This document shows positions 6,084-9,140 of a stretch of 9,140 bases of DNA, piece after piece (positions within the stretch are counted from its first letter, which is position 1; each line of letters starts with the position of its first letter). Made by a program: the position numbers and the translations under genes. The DNA is from Acetobacteraceae bacterium. GTDB lineage: Bacteria; Pseudomonadota; Alphaproteobacteria; Acetobacterales; Acetobacteraceae. The stretch covers positions 1 through 9,140 of the forward strand of contig DAICYU010000118.1 of the NCBI GenBank assembly GCA_027311485.1. The letters are read 5' to 3'. The notes under the pieces are model-generated. The model saw nothing but the letters and a program-made list of their open reading frames with translations. It did not search any database and was not told the origin of the DNA.

Positions 6084-6779
6084 TTATGCCAGAGCGGCGG
6101 CCAGCGCTTCGGCGCTGCGACCGTTGGCGATGGTGGCGGACAGGCCGTGCCAGTGGGTGCCGTTGACGCGGGCAAAGGCATGGTCGGCCGGATAGTTGTA
6201 GCACTTCACCAGCGCGTGCCCCTTGGTCGCTTCGGCCACTTTTGCCCGGCCTTCGGCGGGGAAGTATTCGTCCTTGTCGGCGATGTGGACGATCAGCGGC
6301 TTGCTGACCTTGTTCAGGTCCGGCAACAGGCCGTCGAGGCCGACGCCGTAATAGGAGATATTCACATCCGCGTCGGACTGCTCGGCCATCATGAACGCGA
6401 GGCGGCCGCCAAGGCAGTACCCCATGGTGGCGACCTTGCCATTCGCGCCGGCCATCGTGCGGGCCGCGGCGACGGTGGCTTTCAGGTCCTCGATGCCCTT
6501 GGCCTGGTCGAAGGTCTGGAACAGCTCAAACGCGCGCTTCCACTCGGCTTCGGTCTTGTCGGTGATGTCGATGCCCGGCTCGATGCGCCAGAACAGGTCG
6601 GGGGCGACGGCGATGAACCCGAGGTCGGCGACCCAGGCGGCGGCGTCGCGCATGGCCTGGTTCACGCCGAAGATCTCCTGGATCAACACGACGACCCCGG
6701 CGGGGGAGGTTTTAGGCGCGGCGATGTGGGCATTGAAGCTGCCGCTGCCGTCGGTGGCCTTGATGGTCAGATTGGACAC
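6084..6779 (-). CDS. Dienelactone hydrolase family protein
   Basis: Dienelactone hydrolases are cytoplasmic alpha/beta-hydrolases that open the lactone ring of dienelactone (4-carboxymethylenebut-2-en-4-olide) in chlorocatechol and related degradation; many relatives act on other esters. The 231-aa product shows the DLH catalytic set: Glu35 in VLIQEIFGVN, nucleophile Cys122 in MGYCLGGRLAF, Asp170 in ADKDEYFP and His200 in YNYPADHAFARVNGTHWH. These positions are within a residue or two of the characterised Pseudomonas enzyme (Cys123, Asp171, His202). I choose the GTG at 6779 as start because AGGAGG (6793-6788) lies eight bases before it and the protein then begins at the family's usual position. 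The frame stays open upstream to an ATG at 6983, but those 68 residues look non-coding. It heads a minus-strand group with the CoA-transferase and glycosyltransferase. Confidence 0.92.
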   Translation of the reverse strand: MSNLTIKATDGSGSFNAHIAAPKTSPAGVVVLIQEIFGVNQAMRDAAAWVADLGFIAVAPDLFWRIEPGIDITDKTEAEWKRAFELFQTFDQAKGIEDLKATVAAARTMAGANGKVATMGYCLGGRLAFMMAEQSDADVNISYYGVGLDGLLPDLNKVSKPLIVHIADKDEYFPAEGRAKVAEATKGHALVKCYNYPADHAFARVNGTHWHGLSATIANGRSAEALAAALA

Positions 6780-6981
6780 GGTTGGTTCCTCCTGCTGAAC
6801 GCCAGAGGATACAAGCGGATGCGCCGATATGGGAGGGGGAGGCTCCGTTGCGCAAAAAACGGTTCCGATTGGCCGCCGATCGTGCTGATACAGCGCCACG
6901 CCAGGGGCAGGGCACCAGAATGAGGGCAACTGTTTTGGTTCTACCCGGTTCTGGCACGAAACCCCTGTCGGGAGAATCGAC
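6780..6981. promoter_or_regulatory. Divergent intergenic region between dienelactone hydrolase and DUF983 genes
   Basis: About 200 bases separate the two divergent starts and must carry promoters for both directions. I see the ribosome binding site of the hydrolase (6788-6793, minus strand) and that of the DUF983 gene (GGGAG, about 6970-6974). I could not identify convincing -35/-10 boxes, operators or hairpins. A TGGCACG near 6952 resembles half of a sigma-54 promoter but lacks the matching -12 GC element. Confidence 0.4.
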
Positions 6982-7383
6982 ATGCCGCTCGATCAGCCGC
7001 TGCAACCTGCCATTGGCGTTCACCGCTCACCGCCGAACATCCTGACCGGACTGCGCCGCGGCATCGTCCGCACATGCCCCGCGTGCGGCCAGGGCGAATT
7101 GTTTTCCGGCTATCTGACGGTGCGGCCGGTTTGCCCCACCTGCGGGAACGATAATGAGCAATACCCGTCGGATGACTTCGCGCCGTATGTGACGATCTTT
7201 CTGGTGCTGCACCTGATGGTGCCACTGCTGTTCTTCGCCGACCGGACCTGGGACATGTCGGTCTGGTTTGAGGCGGCGTTCGCGATCCCGATCTTCCTGG
7301 CCGCGACGCTGGCGCTGCTGCCCTTTGCCAAGGGGGCGGTCATCGGCGTTGCCTGGGCGTTCGGCGTCACCCGCAACCGGTAA
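6982..7383 (+). CDS. DUF983 family zinc-ribbon membrane protein
   Basis: This 133-aa protein has the DUF983 plan: a short cytoplasmic N-terminus, a zinc ribbon with two CxxC knuckles (Cys32/Cys35 in RTCPACGQGELF and Cys51/Cys54 in PVCPTCGND), then an acidic DDFAPY motif (64-69) and two hydrophobic helices (about 69-87 and 96-115). It ends with LPFAKGAVIGVAWAFG, close to the family's terminal KG motif. Family members are inner-membrane proteins of unknown function, frequently near respiratory or haem genes; no such neighbour is present here. The start is set by GGGAG seven bases before the ATG. The amidohydrolase gene starts 74 bases downstream on the same strand, so they may form an operon. 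Confidence 0.9.
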   Translation: MPLDQPLQPAIGVHRSPPNILTGLRRGIVRTCPACGQGELFSGYLTVRPVCPTCGNDNEQYPSDDFAPYVTIFLVLHLMVPLLFFADRTWDMSVWFEAAFAIPIFLAATLALLPFAKGAVIGVAWAFGVTRNR

Positions 7384-7390
7384 TCGACTG

Positions 7391-7450
7391 CCCCGGTGAT
7401 TCGGGGCCGCGGCGGCTCAGTGGTAAGCTCCCCGGCAGCAAACGGGGAGC
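7391..7450 (+). promoter_or_regulatory. Two adjacent hairpins with exchangeable arms; second one hides the amidohydrolase ribosome binding site
   Basis: Hairpin 1 pairs CCCCG (7391-7395) with CGGGG (7402-7406). Hairpin 2 pairs GCTCCCCG (7427-7434) with CGGGGAGC (7443-7450) around an 8-base loop. The right arm of hairpin 2 contains GGGGAG (7444-7449), the ribosome binding site of the gene starting at 7458. The CGGGG of hairpin 1 can also pair with the CCCCG of hairpin 2, which would free the ribosome binding site. This is the layout of a translational attenuator. It is seen directly as base pairing; the regulatory role is inferred and could be chance in GC-rich DNA. Confidence 0.45.
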
Positions 7451-7457
7451 GAAACAC

Positions 7458-8477
7458 ATGGCGCAGACCGACCGCTTTGCCGGTCAAATCAACACCGACT
7501 GGCTTGCCGGGCATACCGAACCGGCGCTGGAGCCGGCGTTGCCGATCATCGACCCGCATCATCATTTGTGGGTGCGCGACAGCAACACGTATCTGCTGCC
7601 GGAATTGCTGGCCGACCTTGCGAGCGGCCATAACGTCATTGCCACCGTGTATGAGGAATGCCGGTCTATGTACCGGGCGGATGGGCCGGAGGCGGAACGG
7701 TCTCTGGGAGAGACGGAATTCGTCACCGGCATCGCCGCCATGGGGGCCAGTGGCACGTTCGGGCCGGCACGCGTCTGCGCCCGGATGGTCGGCAACGTGG
7801 ATCTGCGGTTGGGCGCGCGGGCGGGCGACCTGCTGACGCGGCATGTCGCGGCCAGTGGCGGACGGTTTGCCGGCATACGCCAGTCCACCGCGTGGGACGC
7901 ATCCGACCGCATCCACAAGGTGGTGCCCACGCCCGGGATGCTGGCCGAAGCGGAGTTCCGCGCCGGCTTCGCCGCCCTGGCTCGGCTGGGCCTGGTGTTC
8001 GATGCCTGGGTGTATCACCCGCAATTGCCGGAGGTGGAGGCGCTGGCGGCGGCGTTTCCGGATACATCCATCGTGCTGAACCATGTCGGCACGCCGATCC
8101 TGGGCGGCCCGTATGCGGACCGCCGAGCGGAGGTGTTTGCGGAGTGGCGGTCCGGCATGGCGGCGCTGGCGAAACGGCCGAACGTGACGGTGAAGCTGGG
8201 GGCGCTGCCGATCCGGCTGCCGGGGGAGGGGGCGAAGCGCGAGACTCCGCCCGATTCCGAGGAAGTGGCGGCGGCGTGGCGGCCATGGATCGACACCAGC
8301 ATCGCGCTGTTCGGCGCCGAGCGGTGCATGTTTGAGAGCAATTTCCCGGTGCAGAAACGGTGGTGCAGCTATGGCGTGGTGTGGAACGCGTTCAAGCGCC
8401 TGGCTGCGGGGGCGTCAGCGGAGGAGAAGGCGGCGTTGTTCGCGGGGACGGCGGCACGCGTTTACGGCGTGACCTGA
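7458..8477 (+). CDS. Amidohydrolase (Amidohydro_2 / COG3618-like metal-dependent hydrolase)
   Basis: A 339-aa TIM-barrel hydrolase of the amidohydrolase superfamily; relatives include lactonases of sugar and aromatic pathways (fuconolactonase, pyrone-dicarboxylate lactonase) and decarboxylases. Signatures in order: IIDPHHHLWVRD (30-41) with the HxH pair His34/His36, GGRFAGIRQSTAWD (134-147), FDAWVYHPQLPEV with His187, IVLNHVGTP with His209, VTVKLGAL (244-250), and ERCMFESNFPVQKRW (288-302) near the C-terminus. That last motif is the equivalent of SDWP in the lactonases, but has Asn295 instead of the aspartate, a change I recall from one subgroup of the family. Length is normal and no signal peptide is seen, so it is cytoplasmic. 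The start is set by GGGGAG eight bases upstream, inside a hairpin. It follows the DUF983 gene on the same strand. The substrate is not predictable. Confidence 0.88.
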   Translation: MAQTDRFAGQINTDWLAGHTEPALEPALPIIDPHHHLWVRDSNTYLLPELLADLASGHNVIATVYEECRSMYRADGPEAERSLGETEFVTGIAAMGASGTFGPARVCARMVGNVDLRLGARAGDLLTRHVAASGGRFAGIRQSTAWDASDRIHKVVPTPGMLAEAEFRAGFAALARLGLVFDAWVYHPQLPEVEALAAAFPDTSIVLNHVGTPILGGPYADRRAEVFAEWRSGMAALAKRPNVTVKLGALPIRLPGEGAKRETPPDSEEVAAAWRPWIDTSIALFGAERCMFESNFPVQKRWCSYGVVWNAFKRLAAGASAEEKAALFAGTAARVYGVT

Positions 8478-8695
8478 ATGCCGGGTGTGTCGCGCCGGAG
8501 CGGCCCATGGGTGAGGCCTTTGGGTCGGAATACGGCGCGGTGACACCGGGAACATGGCGTTCCGTTCACATCCTGACCAGCAAATATGGGTTTGTGGAAC
8601 ACCTGCCCGGGTTTGGCCGTTACGGATATGGGTATGTCGGGGCCGGTATGCGACAGCGGTTGCGGCCCCACGATCACGTTCAGTTGGAGAATGGA
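8478..8695 (+). other. Intergenic region upstream of the polyhistidine gene
   Basis: No gene is supported here: the frame of the downstream gene stays open but shows no family resemblance and no start signal before 8696. A hairpin of GGGGCCG (8639-8645) with CGGCCCC (8663-8669) and a 17-base loop lies about 25 bases ahead of the gene and may belong to its leader. I see no convincing promoter boxes, although the gene probably needs its own promoter. Confidence 0.4.
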
Positions 8696-9025
8696 ATGGA
8701 CAAAAACGTTGCCGGCCTGATCGGGGCTGTGGGAGCCCTTGTCGCCACTGTGCCCGCTCAGGCCGCTGTGGTGCATCCCGTGACGCTGCAGGAGGCAATG
8801 CAGGCAGGCAGTTATGCCGATCTGCTGAAGCCGATCCCGAATGCGACTGCCTTGCTGAAGGTTGCCGCGGCGGCGCCGGCCGGGACGGAGGGGCAGCCGA
8901 TAAATGAGGGCGCCGTGCGGGTGGAGCGGGTGCAGTATTATCAGCAGCATCATCATCACCACCACCATCATCACCACCATCACCATCACAGCCAGGACGG
9001 TGGTTATCGGGGGTATCGCGGCTGA
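8696..9025 (+). CDS. Small exported protein with a 14-histidine run
   Basis: The 109-aa product has a Sec-type signal peptide: MDKN, a hydrophobic core AGLIGAVGALVATVP, and a likely cleavage after AQA (residues 21-23), giving a mature periplasmic or secreted protein of about 86 aa. A short, Ala/Leu-rich middle part (about 28-80, with VTLQEAMQAGSYADLLKPIP) has no family I recognise. Residues 85-98 are 14 consecutive histidines after YYQQ, and the tail SQDGGYRGYRG is Gly/Tyr/Arg-rich. Such a tract binds Ni, Zn, Cu or Co ions, so metal binding or buffering outside the cytoplasm is a reasonable inference. The tract is coded by an even mixture of CAT and CAC (seven each). The start is chosen from GGAG at 8685-8688 and the signal peptide that follows; the frame is open further upstream without support. 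It is preceded by 218 non-coding bases. Confidence 0.85.
   Translation: MDKNVAGLIGAVGALVATVPAQAAVVHPVTLQEAMQAGSYADLLKPIPNATALLKVAAAAPAGTEGQPINEGAVRVERVQYYQQHHHHHHHHHHHHHHSQDGGYRGYRG
8948..8989 (+). repeat. CAY trinucleotide tract encoding His14
   Basis: Fourteen consecutive CAT/CAC codons form a 42-base tract of low complexity. The two codons are interleaved irregularly, so it is not a pure CAC or CAT microsatellite, although slippage could still change its length between strains. Confidence 0.95.
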
Positions 9026-9033
9026 TGCGGGAG

Positions 9034-9055
9034 CCGGGCGGCGTATGCCGCCCGG
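9034..9055 (+). terminator. GC-rich hairpin after the polyhistidine gene, possible terminator
   Basis: CCGGGCGGC (9034-9042) and GCCGCCCGG (9047-9055) form a 9-bp perfect stem with a 4-base loop, starting nine bases after the TGA. It is followed by a G-rich stretch and only a short TTT, so it is a poor match to an intrinsic terminator, but its position right after the stop suggests a role at the transcript end. The remaining bases to the window end hold nothing I can name. Confidence 0.45.
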
Positions 9056-9140
9056 GTGGGGGGTTTAGGGGGCGTGGGTGTGGTTTGATTTGTATCTCTG
9101 TTTCTGTCCGATGACGGCGTAGGACCCAATTAAAACGGTA

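Noticed and set aside
4194..6923. 909-codon plus-strand open frame
   Set aside because: It is antisense to three well-recognised minus-strand genes (glycosyltransferase, CoA-transferase, dienelactone hydrolase) and its Gly/Val/Gln/His-rich translation is typical of a shadow frame in GC-rich DNA.
6950..6970. Possible sigma-54 promoter before the DUF983 gene
   Set aside because: TGGCACG matches the -24 element, but at the required distance the -12 element lacks the essential GC (CCCTG instead of TTGC).
6780..6983. 68-codon N-terminal extension of dienelactone hydrolase from the ATG at 6983
   Set aside because: The GTG at 6779 has a perfect AGGAGG eight bases upstream and fits the family's N-terminus; the extension has no homology-like features and overlaps the divergent gene's leader.
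7110..8084. 324-codon minus-strand open frame
   Set aside because: Antisense to the DUF983 and amidohydrolase genes, both supported by motifs and ribosome binding sites; the translation is low-complexity Arg/Gly/His-rich.
8360..8695. Longer N-terminus for the polyhistidine protein
   Set aside because: It would overlap the amidohydrolase gene and bury the signal peptide; the ATG at 8696 has a good ribosome binding site and begins directly with the signal sequence.
8462..8989. Minus-strand open frame starting with a Met/Val-rich run
   Set aside because: The run is simply the reverse complement of the CAT/CAC histidine tract.

Overview
The window is a GC-rich stretch of bacterial chromosome. 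The organism is most likely an alphaproteobacterium, plausibly in or near the Acetobacteraceae/Rhodospirillales. This rests on strong third-position GC, the alphaproteobacterial style of the ClpB N-terminus, the CaiB / dienelactone hydrolase / DUF983 gene types, and a large glycosyltransferase with FD..WY..YPDV..HYL repeats. The assignment is an inference from protein style; there is no rRNA here to settle it.

Layout, left to right. (1) The first 90 codons of clpB lie on the minus strand and run off the left edge. A near-consensus heat-shock (sigma-32 type) promoter lies in the 116-bp gap shared with a divergent MOSC-domain gene (389-1147, +). (2) From 1148 to 1763 is the least gene-dense part. 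It holds an AT-rich patch, a strong intrinsic terminator (1269-1302), a possible 49-aa single-pass membrane protein (1344-1493), and a series of imperfect palindromic elements spaced roughly 45-60 bp apart (1500-1763). (3) Three minus-strand genes follow, transcribed in the order dienelactone hydrolase (6084-6779), CaiB-type CoA-transferase (4752-5990) and a 989-aa two-domain glycosyltransferase (1764-4733). They are probably co-transcribed at least in part. (4) Divergently on the plus strand are a DUF983 zinc-ribbon membrane protein (6982-7383), a COG3618-like amidohydrolase (7458-8477) and a small exported protein with a run of 14 histidines (8696-9025).

How the genes fit together. The dienelactone hydrolase, CoA-transferase and amidohydrolase all look like carbon-compound catabolism (ring-cleavage lactones, CoA activation, lactone or carboxylate hydrolysis), but nothing fixes the substrates. 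The glycosyltransferase follows the CoA-transferase by only 18 bp, in the same reading frame, without an obvious functional tie. Its GT2 domain lacks the canonical catalytic residues while its C-terminal GT4-type domain looks intact.

No transposase, integrase, phage gene, tRNA, rRNA or CRISPR was seen. The features most worth a second look are the polyhistidine secreted protein, the apparently dead GT2 domain fused to a repeat region and a GT4 domain, the palindromic-element series, the hairpin pair that can hide the amidohydrolase ribosome binding site, and the possible small RNA upstream of the terminator.
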